From positions 248,001 to 312,000 of the forward strand of contig NZ_SSXV01000001.1 in assembly GCF_009469595.2 (NCBI RefSeq): a stretch of DNA of 64,000 nucleotides, given 5' to 3'. Source of the stretch: Thauera sp. 2A1. GTDB lineage: Bacteria > Pseudomonadota > Gammaproteobacteria > Burkholderiales > Rhodocyclaceae. Shown here piece after piece: positions 39,924 through 48,643 of the stretch. Every line of letters starts with the position of its first letter. The first letter of the stretch is position 1. A program made the translations under genes and the position numbers. The notes beneath the pieces were generated by a model, which searched no databases, was not told where the DNA came from, and worked only from the letters and a program-made list of their open reading frames with translations.

Positions 39924-40058
39924 GCGGGAGGGCGGCGTCCAGGGTACTCGATCCGTGAGGTTTGCCCCATCGGGCGAGGGACTGCCGGCCGACCGCGGTT
40001 GGCCCTGATGTAGTATTGCGGTCAACCCTCGACGACAACTCTTTCCTGCCCTGAGCTC

Positions 40059-41339
40059 ATGTCTTCTGACGCGCATCCTGCCGGCCTCCCCGAACCCATG
40101 GACCAGCGTCCCCATTACGTGCGCTCGGTGGCCGAGCTGGGGGAATCGCAGGCGATCGTCGCCCATCAGGACATCTACGCCTCGAATGGCATGAAGCTGC
40201 TGGCGCGCGGCTCGAGCGTGGATTGCAGCCACATCGACCTGCTCAGCCGGCACAAGCTGCGCGCGCCGTTGGACCTCGCGCTGGCGGCCGAAAATCAGGT
40301 TGACCCCACGCAACTGGCTTTCGAGGCGAACAAGTTGCTTGCCGCCGATCCGATCATGGCGGCGCTGGCCGAGCGGTCCGGCGACCGGCTGGGTTTTCGC
40401 CAGTGCCTGGGCGCGCTGCCGCTGCCGGCGCCCATCATGTTCCGGCTGACGGTCATGCGCGAGATGCGGTACGCGCTTTTCGAGCACACGCTGCGTATCG
40501 CCCTGATCACCTATGCGCTGGCGGTGCGCATGAAGCTGCCGCAGCGGGAGCTGAACGAGCTGCTGGTGGCGGCGCTGTGCCACGATCTCGGCGAGATGCA
40601 CACCGACCCCGAGCTGCTGGCGCCCGGCCATCGCATCACGATCGATGAGCGGCGCTTCATCCATGTGCATCCGGTGACCGGCTACGTGCTGCTGAGCGAT
40701 GTCCCTTCCGTTTCCAACGCGACGCTGCAGGCGGTGCTGCAACATCACGAGCGGCTGGATGGCAGCGGTTACCCCGCCGGCCTGGCCGGCGACCACATCC
40801 ACAGCCTGGCCCGCATCCTGTGCGTAGCCGAAGTCGTCGAAGGGCTGGTGCGGCGCGGTGACACGCAACGTGTGGACGTGCTGCTGCGGCTCAACCACCA
40901 GCGCTTCGATGCCGCAGTGGTGCACGCCCTGCGCGAACTGTTGTTGATCGGGCATAAGCACCCGGACAGCGGGCTGGCGGCGGTCGAGGCCATCAGTCAA
41001 TTGACGCGCTTCGAGCGGCTGTTTGCCGACTCGCCTGGTCTGCTGGAAAGACTGCATGCGCAAGGGGCTGGCATGCGCGAACTTGCTTTCGTGCGCGAGC
41101 GAATCGCGATGCTGAAGACGCTCGTGCATAACTCCGGCATGAGCCCCGAGTATCACGACACGCTGGTGGACATGATCCACAACGATCCGGAAGTCGCTTC
41201 CGAGGTTGCTGCAACCATGGACGAGCTGAAATGGCTCATGCTCGACATCGCCAACGAGATCGAGCGCCGCGCCGCCAGGGTCGACGGCGAAGCGGGCGCC
41301 ATCATCGCCGACCTGCTGGCGCTGCTGCGGGGAAGCTGA
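40059..41339 (+). CDS. HD-GYP domain protein, probable c-di-GMP phosphodiesterase
   Basis: A 426-aa cytoplasmic protein with a central HD-GYP domain. The metal HD pair is at residues 175-176 (CHDLGEMH) and the signature HHERLDGSGYPAGLAGD begins at 229, both intact, so activity on cyclic di-GMP is plausible. The N-terminal 110 residues and C-terminal 100 residues carry no recognised sensor; the C-terminus is predicted helical. No receiver domain is present, so input is unclear. The gene stands alone, 135 bases after tldD, and converges on the small exported peptide gene. Confidence 0.88.
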   Translation: MSSDAHPAGLPEPMDQRPHYVRSVAELGESQAIVAHQDIYASNGMKLLARGSSVDCSHIDLLSRHKLRAPLDLALAAENQVDPTQLAFEANKLLAADPIMAALAERSGDRLGFRQCLGALPLPAPIMFRLTVMREMRYALFEHTLRIALITYALAVRMKLPQRELNELLVAALCHDLGEMHTDPELLAPGHRITIDERRFIHVHPVTGYVLLSDVPSVSNATLQAVLQHHERLDGSGYPAGLAGDHIHSLARILCVAEVVEGLVRRGDTQRVDVLLRLNHQRFDAAVVHALRELLLIGHKHPDSGLAAVEAISQLTRFERLFADSPGLLERLHAQGAGMRELAFVRERIAMLKTLVHNSGMSPEYHDTLVDMIHNDPEVASEVAATMDELKWLMLDIANEIERRAARVDGEAGAIIADLLALLRGS

Positions 41340-41385
41340 GCCCCGCCCGTGAGGGCGAGGCAGGACGACGGACCGCGGGAATTCG

Positions 41386-41580
41386 TCACTTGCACCCGTG
41401 AGGGCGGGCCCCGGTCTCGCCGGTGGGCGCACCGCCAAGCTTGTCGTTGCGGCTATCGGCGTGGGCGGCGCTGCGCGCGGCATAGGCTTCGGCGAGGCTG
41501 GCGGCGCGCGCCGGGGCGCAGATCGAAAATGCGATGGCAGTGGTGGTCAGGACGGCGGCAACTGTCTGGCGCTTGATCAT
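41386..41580 (-). CDS. Small exported peptide at the end of the glrK-qseG-glrR operon
   Basis: A 64-aa protein with a clear Sec signal peptide (MIKRQTVAAVLTTTAIAF then SICAPARAA), leaving a mature part of about 37 hydrophilic residues containing SRNDKLGG and a C-terminal Cys. A strong AAGGAG lies six bases before the ATG and it begins 12 bases after the glrR stop, so it is probably translated. I recognise no family. In E. coli the gene in this place after glrR is glnB; here it is replaced by this peptide. Role unknown; an envelope-stress or signalling peptide is one guess. Confidence 0.7.
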   Translation of the reverse strand: MIKRQTVAAVLTTTAIAFSICAPARAASLAEAYAARSAAHADSRNDKLGGAPTGETGARPHGCK

Positions 41581-41592
41581 GTGTGCTCCTTG

Positions 41593-43017
41593 TCAGGGGT
41601 GTCGTTGTTGTCGTTCTGGCGCGGGCTCGGCGGTGTCGCTGCGAAACAGGCCGGGTTCCAGGCCATGGCGCTGCAACAGGCGGTAGAACTCGGTGCGGTT
41701 CCGCTTTGCCAGCCGTGCAGCGTCGCTAACGTTACCCGCGGTGAGTTTCAGGAGCTGTATCAGGTAGTTTCGCTCGAAGCGCTGCTTGGCCTCGGCGTAG
41801 CTGAGGGCCTCGAGTGGCGGGACGCGCAGCGCCCGCTCGACCAGCGCGCGAGGGATCAGCGGCATGGTGGCGAGCGCGCAGGCCTGCTCGACCACGTTAT
41901 GCAACTGCCGCACGTTGCCGGGCCAGGCCGCGGTGGTGAGCAGCGCCAGCGCCTCCGGCGCGAAGCCGCGCACCTTCTTGCCGTACTTGCGCGCCAGCGC
42001 GGCGAGGAAGTGCTCGGCGAGCAGCGGGATGTCCTCGCGTCGCTCGGCCAGCGTGGGCAGCGCCAGGCTGACGACGTTGATGCGGTAGTAGAGATCGTCG
42101 CGGAATTCGCCGCTGGCGAGCAGCGCGTCCAGGTCGCGATGGGTGGCCGAAATGATGCGCACGTCGATCGGCTCCGCGCGGGTCGCGCCGACCGGGCGCA
42201 CCGTCCGCTCCTGCAGCACGCGCAGCAGCTTCACTTGCAGCGCCAGCGGCATGTCGCCGATTTCGTCCAGGAAGAGCGTCCCGCCATGCGCCGCCTGGAA
42301 CAGGCCGGTGTGATGGCTGGTAGCGCCGGTGAACGCGCCGCGGGTATGGCCGAAGAGCTCGGATTCGAGCAGCGGCTCGGGGATCGCGCCGCAGTTGATG
42401 GCGACGAAAGGCGCCAGCGACCTCGGGCTGGCGGCGTGGATGGCACGCGCCAGCATCTCCTTGCCGGTTCCACTGGCGCCACGGATCAGCACGCTGACGT
42501 CGGATGCGGCAATGAGGCCGGCTTCGTCCAGCAAGGCGTGCATCAGCGCGCTGCGGCTGATGATGCCGCCGCTGCTGGCGCCCATGCCGCGCACGCTTGG
42601 CGCCGGTGCATCATGCAGCGCCAGGCGGATGCGCTCGAGCAGTTCCTGGCTGTCGAACGGCTTGGTGAGATAGCCGGCGACGCCGCGCGACATGGCCTCC
42701 ACCGCATCGGGAATCGTGCCGTGCGCAGTCAGCAGGATGACGGGCAGGGCCGGAAACTGCGCGTGGATGTCGCCGAACAGCGCGAGGCCGTCGCGGCCGG
42801 GCAGGCGCACGTCGCTCAGCACCAGGTCGAAGCGCTCTGCTGCGAGATGGGCGAGCGCGGATTCGGCGCGCGCGCACGTCGTCACCCGATAGCCGTTGGC
42901 GCGCAGCCGCATCTCGAGCAGCCGCAGCAGGTCGGCATCGTCATCGACGACCAGCAGGCGTGGTGTGCGGCCGGACGTTGGCGGGCAGGGCGGTGGCGGG
43001 GTGGCGGGGCGGTTCAT
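41593..43017 (-). CDS. glrR: Sigma-54-dependent response regulator GlrR (QseF)
   Basis: A 474-aa NtrC-family activator: receiver (Asp69 in LVLSDVRLPG), AAA+ domain with Walker A GASGTGKE, the sigma-54 contact loop GAFTGA, Walker B GGTLFLDEIGD, and a C-terminal HTH (GNVSDAARLAKRNRTEFYRLL). The AAA+ and HTH parts are very close to E. coli GlrR, including RLAKRNRTEFY against its RMAGRNRTEFY. It overlaps the lipoprotein gene by 4 bases. Probable targets include the sigma-54 promoter of the divergent bactofilin gene, where GlrR-type sites lie at 45150 and 45217. A proline-rich N-terminal extension (residues 1-18) precedes the receiver. Confidence 0.93.
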   Translation of the reverse strand: MNRPATPPPPCPPTSGRTPRLLVVDDDADLLRLLEMRLRANGYRVTTCARAESALAHLAAERFDLVLSDVRLPGRDGLALFGDIHAQFPALPVILLTAHGTIPDAVEAMSRGVAGYLTKPFDSQELLERIRLALHDAPAPSVRGMGASSGGIISRSALMHALLDEAGLIAASDVSVLIRGASGTGKEMLARAIHAASPRSLAPFVAINCGAIPEPLLESELFGHTRGAFTGATSHHTGLFQAAHGGTLFLDEIGDMPLALQVKLLRVLQERTVRPVGATRAEPIDVRIISATHRDLDALLASGEFRDDLYYRINVVSLALPTLAERREDIPLLAEHFLAALARKYGKKVRGFAPEALALLTTAAWPGNVRQLHNVVEQACALATMPLIPRALVERALRVPPLEALSYAEAKQRFERNYLIQLLKLTAGNVSDAARLAKRNRTEFYRLLQRHGLEPGLFRSDTAEPAPERQQRHP

Positions 43018-43637
43018 CGTGTCCAGTGGTCGTCGGCTGGCGGAGGTGTGGCACCGCCTGCGGGCAGCAGGGCGCGGGGCGGGGCGGAGAGGTCGCGCTC
43101 GATCTCGGCGAGCGCGTCGAGTTTGCGCTGCAGCGCGTCGGCCCGCGCGCGGGCTTCGTCGAGCTGCCGTGCAGAAAGCTCGAACTGGGCGCCGTTGCGC
43201 TCGACCTGCTGGGCGAGCCGATCGTTGAGCGTATCCAGGCGCAGGCGCTCACTCACCTGGTCGAGCAGCAGCCGCGCGAGGTCGTGCATCGCCTGTGCAT
43301 CGGCATCCTGCGCGGCGAGCACCGATTCGAGCAGCGTGCGGGCGCGTGGAAGGTTGAGGGTGCGCGGGTGGAGGGAGAGCAGGACGAGGCGCATCCTCGC
43401 CTCCGCGCTGCGCTCGCCGCCGAGCTGCCGCCGCTCGCGCGCAAGGTCGGCGGTGTTGAGCGCGGCCAGGCTGCGATGGAAGGCCAGCAGGCGGGCGGCG
43501 CCTGCACCGTCGTATGCCGGCGCCGCGACGGGGTCGCCAGGGAGGGCGCTGCAGCCGGCGGCGAGCACGAGGGCGGCGGTGACGCAGAGCGCGCGGCATC
43601 GTCTTGCGGTCAAGGGGAGGGATCGGTCAGCGCGCAT
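43014..43637 (-). CDS. qseG: QseG/YfhG-like lipoprotein
   Basis: A 207-aa predicted lipoprotein: signal peptide with lipobox LAAGC at Cys29, then a helical region with a coiled-coil-like segment around residues 120-185 (LNDRLAQQVERN, QLDEARARADALQRKLD). Position between glrK and glrR matches yfhG/qseG of enterobacteria, whose lipoprotein stimulates the GlrK kinase through its periplasmic part. The ATG at 43637 is inside the glrK end (11-base overlap), a compact three-gene operon. Sequence similarity to YfhG is weak by eye, so the name rests largely on synteny and architecture. Confidence 0.8.
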   Translation of the reverse strand: MRADRSLPLTARRCRALCVTAALVLAAGCSALPGDPVAAPAYDGAGAARLLAFHRSLAALNTADLARERRQLGGERSAEARMRLVLLSLHPRTLNLPRARTLLESVLAAQDADAQAMHDLARLLLDQVSERLRLDTLNDRLAQQVERNGAQFELSARQLDEARARADALQRKLDALAEIERDLSAPPRALLPAGGATPPPADDHWTR

Positions 43638-45045
43638 CGGGCAGCTCCAGCCGAAAATGTGCGCCGTGCGATGCTGGCAAGGCGGCGATGTGGCCGCCAT
43701 GGGCCGTGATCGCCTCGCGCGCGATGGCCAGCCCCAGGCCGCTGCCCTTGGTCGGACGCAAAGTGGCGACGCTGCCGCGATAGAAGGGCTCGAAGATCCG
43801 TTCCAGCTCGTGCGCCGGGATGCCGGGGCCTTCGTCGACACAGTCGATCAGGACCCTGCCGGCTTCGTAGCGCAGGCTCAGCCGCACCGCGGAGTTCGCA
43901 GGCGCATAGGCGATCGCATTGGCGAGGATGTTGGACAGAGCCGCTTCCAGCTTCGACGCGTCCGCATGGATCGCGCCGATGTCGCCGTCGATCTCGATGC
44001 GGATGCCTTTCGCCTGCGCCGTCAGCCGCTGCGCGTCGACGACCCGCGCGGCAAGCCGTCCCGCTTCCACCGGCGCGCGTACCAGCCGGCCGGCGTCGAA
44101 CTGCAGCGCGTGGAAATCGAGCAGTTGCTCGATGCGGAGCTGTAGCAGACGTGCATTCTGCTCGACGATGGCAGCCACCTCGCCCTGCTCGCTTTGCAGC
44201 GGACCAAGGGTGCCGTCCCGCAACAGCGCAACGCCCTCGCGCAGCGACGCCAGCGGCGTCTTCAGCTCGTGCGAGACATGCCGAAGCACGCGGTTGCGCT
44301 CGGATTCCAGCTCGGCGAGGCGCAGGCGCAGCCAGTCGAGGCGCTTGCCGAACTGCCGCAGGTCGGATGGCCCGCCGGCGGGCACCGGCTCGTCGAGACG
44401 GTTGTCGCCGAGACGCACGACGGCGTCCTCGAGCCGGCGCAGCGGGCGCAGGGTCCACCAGGCGGCGAGCAGCGCGAGTGATAGGGCGGCGACGAAGGCC
44501 GCGGCAAGCTGGAGGGCGAGCCGTTCGCGGCTGCGGTCGAGGGTGTCGAGCAGCGCCGTATTGCTTGCGGCGAGGAAGGCCTCTGCGCGCTGCGAGATGC
44601 TCTTGTTGAGGGCGGCGAGCCGGGCGAGCCGGCGTGGCAGCCGGGGATCCTGCGCAGCCTCGTCGTCCGTCGCGGCCGGTTCGAGGCCGTTGCGTGTCTC
44701 GCTTGCGAGGCGGCGCCATTCGGCGGCGGAGTCGGCGAGTTCGGGAACCGCACCCTCGAGCACCGCCAGGGCGGCGAGCGCCTCGGCATGCGCGGCGTCG
44801 AAGTTCGCCAAAAGGGCAGGTGCGCGCAGCACACGGTACTGGCGCCCGCTGCGCGCGAGATCCACCGTGCGCTCGTCGAGGCTGCGCAGTGCGCTGGTCA
44901 GGCCGAGTGCCACCCGGCCGCCATCCCTGCTCATGCGCGAGAAGCGCTCGAGGCTCAGCCATCCGCCTGCCGCAGCCGCCCCCAGGATGCCGGCAATCAG
45001 CGTGAAACTCGCCAGCAGGGTGAGGCGGAAGGAGGGGGAAGGCAT
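43627..45045 (-). CDS. glrK: Sensor histidine kinase GlrK (QseE)
   Basis: A 472-aa membrane kinase: TM1 about residues 8-30, a roughly 145-residue helical periplasmic domain, TM2 about 178-198, a HAMP linker, HisKA with His259 (HVSHELKTPL) and HATPase_c with NILANAIAYA, DEGPGIP and GSGLGLAI. In enterobacteria GlrK responds to envelope state and epinephrine has been claimed. The ATG at 45045 begins MPSPSFRLTLLASFTLI, directly before TM1; upstream in-frame starts would add a non-membrane leader. No clear ribosome site. It starts the operon glrK-qseG-glrR-small peptide. Confidence 0.92.
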   Translation of the reverse strand: MPSPSFRLTLLASFTLIAGILGAAAAGGWLSLERFSRMSRDGGRVALGLTSALRSLDERTVDLARSGRQYRVLRAPALLANFDAAHAEALAALAVLEGAVPELADSAAEWRRLASETRNGLEPAATDDEAAQDPRLPRRLARLAALNKSISQRAEAFLAASNTALLDTLDRSRERLALQLAAAFVAALSLALLAAWWTLRPLRRLEDAVVRLGDNRLDEPVPAGGPSDLRQFGKRLDWLRLRLAELESERNRVLRHVSHELKTPLASLREGVALLRDGTLGPLQSEQGEVAAIVEQNARLLQLRIEQLLDFHALQFDAGRLVRAPVEAGRLAARVVDAQRLTAQAKGIRIEIDGDIGAIHADASKLEAALSNILANAIAYAPANSAVRLSLRYEAGRVLIDCVDEGPGIPAHELERIFEPFYRGSVATLRPTKGSGLGLAIAREAITAHGGHIAALPASHGAHFRLELPDAR

Positions 45046-45149
45046 CGTGGCGGCAGTCGGAATTCGATTTGCGGGAATGAAGTTTAGGCGTGCGCGGACC
45101 ACAGTGGGCATGGCAAGTGCAAGCTGATGTGTCACCTGGCAGCATCTTC

Positions 45150-45167
45150 CGTCGTGCCGCGGCGACA
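45150..45167 (+). promoter_or_regulatory. GlrR-type activator half-palindrome, site 1
   Basis: CGTC-N10-GACA, 7 of 8 bases of the TGTC-N10-GACA pattern reported for GlrR binding before E. coli glmY. It lies about 67 bp upstream of the perfect site, centre to centre. Confidence 0.5.
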
Positions 45168-45216
45168 AGGATTAAGACCTTTGCGTCAATGGCTTGGGCG
45201 TTTCGCCCGGGCGGGC

Positions 45217-45234
45217 TGTCGGGCTGAGGCGACA
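45217..45234 (+). promoter_or_regulatory. GlrR-type activator site 2, perfect match
   Basis: TGTC-GGGCTGAGGC-GACA, an exact TGTC-N10-GACA, inside a longer 9-bp inverted repeat (CGGGCTGTC...GACAGCCCG, 45212-45239). It is centred about 100 bp upstream of the -24/-12 promoter, the usual distance for a sigma-54 activator. Confidence 0.68.
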
Positions 45235-45289
45235 GCCCGGGCGTGGACGACGCATCGGCGGGAACACCCAGGGGCTCCCTGCATTCGAA

Positions 45290-45302
45290 CAAGTCATTGA
45301 TA
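45290..45302 (-). promoter_or_regulatory. IHF consensus site
   Basis: On the minus strand TATCAA-TGAC-TTG matches WATCAANNNNTTR exactly. It sits between the activator sites and the sigma-54 promoter, where DNA bending by IHF is normally needed. Confidence 0.62.
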
Positions 45303-45322
45303 TCAAATCAGATATCGAGTCA

Positions 45323-45337
45323 TGGCACGTGGCTTGC
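45323..45337 (+). promoter_or_regulatory. Sigma-54 (-24/-12) promoter of the bactofilin gene
   Basis: TGGCACG-TGGC-TTGC is a complete consensus sigma-54 promoter, GG and GC being ten bases apart. Transcription would begin near 45349, leaving a 44-base leader to the bactofilin ATG. Confidence 0.85.
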
Positions 45338-45392
45338 GATGTGCTGGCGCCGGGTCGCGTCGGACGACCCGGTCCATGCTCAAGGAGAAACC

Positions 45393-46001
45393 ATGTTCAA
45401 CAAGCCCACCCTGTTCCCGAAGAATGGCGAAACCCCGGCCGATCGCGGTTTGCGGCCAGGACAGAGCGCCAGCAGCCTGACCGGCGGCGCGACGCTGTCC
45501 TCCGTTCCCGCCAGCACCGTCAGCACGGTGCGGGACACTGCGCCCTCCGACACGGCGGACAGCTCCGCATCGACATCCACTCCGTCGGCTGCCGAGCCCG
45601 CGCAGGCGACCGGCAGCAGCCTGATCGTCGGCCCGGACGTGAAGCTGAAAGGCGCCGAGATCCTGGATTGCGACACGCTGGTGGTGGAGGGGCGCGTCGA
45701 GGCGACGATGGACAGCCGTGTGATCCGCATCGCCCAGAACGGCTCCTACGCCGGCACCGTGGGCATCGACGTGGCCGAGATCCATGGCGTCTTCGACGGC
45801 GAGCTGACGGCACGCAAGCAACTGATCATCCACGCCACCGGCCGCGTCAGCGGCAAGATCCGCTACGGCAAGATACTGATCGAGGAGGGCGGCGAGATCT
45901 CTGGTGACGTCAAGTCGCTGGCGGCTGCAAGCAAGGAGGGCAGCCGTACCGGCGACAAATTCACCGTCGAGGCCAAGCCGCTGGCGGCCGTAGCCGGCTG
46001 A
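45393..46001 (+). CDS. Bactofilin
   Basis: A 202-aa polymer-forming cytoskeletal protein. Residues about 75-180 form the right-handed beta-helix core (SSLIVGPDVKLKGAEI, VEGRVEA, GSYAGTVG, GVFDGELTA, GRVSGKIRYGKI, GGEISGDV), flanked by disordered Ser/Thr/Ala tails. Bactofilins scaffold cell-wall enzymes, polarity or stalk growth at the inner membrane. The ATG at 45393 has AAGGAG six bases upstream. It stands under a consensus sigma-54 promoter and is divergent from the glr operon; the gene after it is a converging lytic transglycosylase, which may be a functional partner in peptidoglycan shaping. Confidence 0.92.
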   Translation: MFNKPTLFPKNGETPADRGLRPGQSASSLTGGATLSSVPASTVSTVRDTAPSDTADSSASTSTPSAAEPAQATGSSLIVGPDVKLKGAEILDCDTLVVEGRVEATMDSRVIRIAQNGSYAGTVGIDVAEIHGVFDGELTARKQLIIHATGRVSGKIRYGKILIEEGGEISGDVKSLAAASKEGSRTGDKFTVEAKPLAAVAG

Positions 46002-46009
46002 CCGGAGGA

Positions 46010-46027
46010 AGCGGGCACGCGCCCGCT
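46010..46027 (+). terminator. Hairpin after bactofilin
   Basis: A 7-bp perfect stem AGCGGGC/GCCCGCT with a four-base loop, nine bases after the stop. No T run, so weak as an intrinsic terminator. Confidence 0.4.
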
Positions 46028-46080
46028 GTCCGTGGCCTGCGCACGCGGCTGCGGGATGAGCGCATCCGCTTCCGCCGGGG

Positions 46081-46731
46081 TCAGTTGCGCGCGCTGGCGG
46101 TCAGCGTGCCCGCGGCAAGTTGCTCCGGTCGCCAACTCCAGCTTCGCTCCCAGGCAGTGCGCACGATGTTCGGATACTCCGGGCGGCCCAGGCTGCCGTT
46201 GTAACGTCCGAGCGCGCGGAAGAGATCGCCTTTCTCGATGTCGAGGTAGTGGCGCAGGATGGTGCAGCCGTAGCGCAGGTTGGTGCGCAGGTGGAACAGG
46301 TTGTCGTCCGGGCGCTCCATCACCTTCAGCCAGAACGGCATCACCTGCATGAATCCGCGCGCGCCGGCCTGCGAGATGGCGTACTTGCGGAAGTTGCTCT
46401 CCACCTGGATCAGGCCCAGGACGAGCTGTGGATCCAGTCCGGCGCGGGTCGCTTCGTAATGGATGGAGGTGAGCAACTCGGTGCGGTAGGCCGGGTCGGG
46501 AATGCGCCGCTCCAGCCGGCGCGACATCTCGTTAAGCCAGCGGGAACGTTCGCCCGCATCGGCAATCGGCAACGTGGGCGCTGCCGCGTCGCTGACTGCC
46601 GCATGCAGCGCGGCGCGCACGCTCGCTGCCAGCGGCTCGTACTGTTGCGCGCCGGCCCGTGCGGCGCCGCTTGCCGCCGCGAGCAGGATCGCGGTGGCAA
46701 CGGTGGCGAGGGCAGTGGCCAGACGCGGCAT
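46081..46731 (-). CDS. Lytic transglycosylase (SLT domain), exported
   Basis: A 216-aa murein lytic transglycosylase. A signal peptide (about residues 1-26, ending ARA) is followed by a short helical region and the SLT/goose-lysozyme-type core with catalytic Glu111 (LIQVESNF), then AISQAGARGFMQVMPFW and the AYxRYNGS-like ALGRYNGSLG motif. It cleaves glycan strands to 1,6-anhydro ends. It starts two bases after the proS stop in an operon with proS, and converges on bactofilin. Close relatives are annotated as lytic transglycosylase domain proteins next to proS in other betaproteobacteria, from memory. Confidence 0.92.
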   Translation of the reverse strand: MPRLATALATVATAILLAAASGAARAGAQQYEPLAASVRAALHAAVSDAAAPTLPIADAGERSRWLNEMSRRLERRIPDPAYRTELLTSIHYEATRAGLDPQLVLGLIQVESNFRKYAISQAGARGFMQVMPFWLKVMERPDDNLFHLRTNLRYGCTILRHYLDIEKGDLFRALGRYNGSLGRPEYPNIVRTAWERSWSWRPEQLAAGTLTASARN

Positions 46732-46733
46732 GC

Positions 46734-48488
46734 TCAGCTCCGCGCGCCTTTCAGGCGCTCGATGACGAAGTCGGCGATCCCGGCCACCGGTACTTTCGCC
46801 GCCTCGGTGTCGCGGCGCCCTTGGTATTCGGCCATACCTTCCTTCAGGCCACGGTCGCCCAGCGTGACGCGGTGCGGCACACCGATCAGCTCCCAGTCGG
46901 CGAACATCACGCCGGGGCGCTCGTCGCGGTCGTCCAGCATCACGTCCACGCCGGCGGCGAGCAGCGTGTCGTAGAGCTTCTGCGCTTCCTCGCGCACCGC
47001 CTGCGACTTGCCCCAGCCCACGGGGCAGATCACCACTTCGAACGGTGCGATGGAAGCAGGCCAGATGATGCCGCGGGCGTCGTTGTTCTGCTCGATCGCC
47101 GCGCCCAGGATGCGGGTGACGCCGATGCCGTAGCAGCCCATCTCGAAATGCTTGGGCTTGCCGTCCTCGTCGAGGAAGGTCGCGTTCATCGCCTTCGAGT
47201 ACTTGTTGCCAAGGTAGAACACGTGGCCGACCTCGATGCCGCGCTGGATCGCCAGCGAGCCCTTGCCGTCGGGCGACGGGTCGCCTTCGACGACGTTGCG
47301 GATGTCGGCGATCAGCTCGGGTTCGGGCAGGTCGCGGCCCCAGTTGACGCCGGTGTAGTGGAAATCCGCCTCGTTGGCACCGCAGACGAAGTCCGCCATG
47401 TGGGCGACGGTGCGGTCCGCGATGACGCGTACCGGCTTCTTCGTGCCGATCGGGCCGAGGTAGCCGGGGCGGCAGCCGAAGTACTCGAGGATCTCGGCTT
47501 CGGTCGCGAAGCGGAAGCCCGCCTTCAGGCCTTCGATCTTGCCGGCCTTCACTTCGTTGAGCCCATGGTCGCCGCGCACCAGCAGCAGCCAGATGGTGGT
47601 GCCGGCCGGCAGGCCGGCTTCGTCCACATCGTCGCTCGCCAGCACCAGCGACTTGACGGTGCGTGCCAGCGGCAGGTCGAGCAGGGTGGCGACATCGGCG
47701 CAGGTCTCGCGCCCCGGGGTCGGCGTCTTCTCGAGGCCCTGCTCGGGGGCAGCGCGGCCCGGCAACAGCGAAACGGCTTCGGCCAGCTCGATGTTGGCTG
47801 CATAGTCGGAGGCGGGGCAATACACGATGGCGTCTTCGCCGGTGTCGGCGATGACCTGGAACTCGTGCGAGCGGTCGCCGCCGATCGCGCCCGTGTCTGC
47901 CGCGACCGCACGGTATTCGAGGCCCAGCCGGTCGAAGATGCGGTGGTAGGCAGCATGCATGGTGTCGTAGCTGCGCCCTGCGGCTTCGGCGCTGCGGTCG
48001 AACGAGTAGGCGTCCTTCATGACGAATTCGCGCCCGCGCATGACGCCGAAGCGAGGCCGGCGCTCGTCGCGGAATTTGGTCTGGATCTGGTAGAAGTTCT
48101 TCGGCAGTTGCCGGTAACTCTTGAGCTCCTGGCGCGCGATGTCGGTGACGACTTCCTCGGAGGTGGGCTGCAGCGCGAAGTCGCGCTCGTGCCGATCCTT
48201 GATGCGCAGCATCTCCTCGCCCATCTTGTCCCAGCGCCCGCTTTCCTGCCACAGCTCGGCGGGCTGCACCAGAGGCATCACCAGCTCCATGGCGCCGGCG
48301 CGGTTCATCTCCTCGCGGATGATGTTTTCCACCTTGCGGATCGCACGCAGGCCCAGCGGCATGTAGCTGTAGATGCCGGCTGCGGTCTTGCGGATCATGC
48401 CGGCGCGCAGCATCAGCTTCTGGCTGACGACTTCAGCGTCGGAGGGGGCTTCCTTGAGGGTGAAGAGATGGAACTGGCTGGCGCGCAT
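46734..48488 (-). CDS. proS: Prolyl-tRNA synthetase (bacterial type)
   Basis: A 584-aa class II synthetase of the bacterial ProS type with a YbaK-like editing insertion between class II motifs 2 and 3 (about residues 225-400, including [18 protein letters not shown] nearby). The opening [20 protein letters not shown], motif 1 with [10 protein letters not shown] and motif 2 [19 protein letters not shown] are clear. The ATG overlaps nothing upstream; rppH is divergent 155 bases away. Next gene downstream is the transglycosylase at two bases. Confidence 0.97.
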   Translation of the reverse strand: MRASQFHLFTLKEAPSDAEVVSQKLMLRAGMIRKTAAGIYSYMPLGLRAIRKVENIIREEMNRAGAMELVMPLVQPAELWQESGRWDKMGEEMLRIKDRHERDFALQPTSEEVVTDIARQELKSYRQLPKNFYQIQTKFRDERRPRFGVMRGREFVMKDAYSFDRSAEAAGRSYDTMHAAYHRIFDRLGLEYRAVAADTGAIGGDRSHEFQVIADTGEDAIVYCPASDYAANIELAEAVSLLPGRAAPEQGLEKTPTPGRETCADVATLLDLPLARTVKSLVLASDDVDEAGLPAGTTIWLLLVRGDHGLNEVKAGKIEGLKAGFRFATEAEILEYFGCRPGYLGPIGTKKPVRVIADRTVAHMADFVCGANEADFHYTGVNWGRDLPEPELIADIRNVVEGDPSPDGKGSLAIQRGIEVGHVFYLGNKYSKAMNATFLDEDGKPKHFEMGCYGIGVTRILGAAIEQNNDARGIIWPASIAPFEVVICPVGWGKSQAVREEAQKLYDTLLAAGVDVMLDDRDERPGVMFADWELIGVPHRVTLGDRGLKEGMAEYQGRRDTEAAKVPVAGIADFVIERLKGARS

Positions 48489-48643
48489 GGAAGGAGTCGA
48501 AAAGCGTTTGTCGAGCGCCCGATTTTAGCGCATGGCACCGCAGCACGAACCGCCAGACGATGGAACGTGCGCCCATGCGCGCTTTCAAATGGCAGGCAAG
48601 TGTGAAAAAATCCTGACAACTCACCAAAATCTGAAGGTTCAGC

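Noticed and set aside
41398..44145. 915-codon frame opposite glrR and qseG
   Set aside because: Low-complexity antisense translation; the minus-strand regulator and kinase motifs are unambiguous.
45119..45140. Sigma-54-like GG-N10-GC on the minus strand before glrK
   Set aside because: Only the GG and GC dinucleotides fit; the flanking bases do not match the TGGCAC and TTGC elements.
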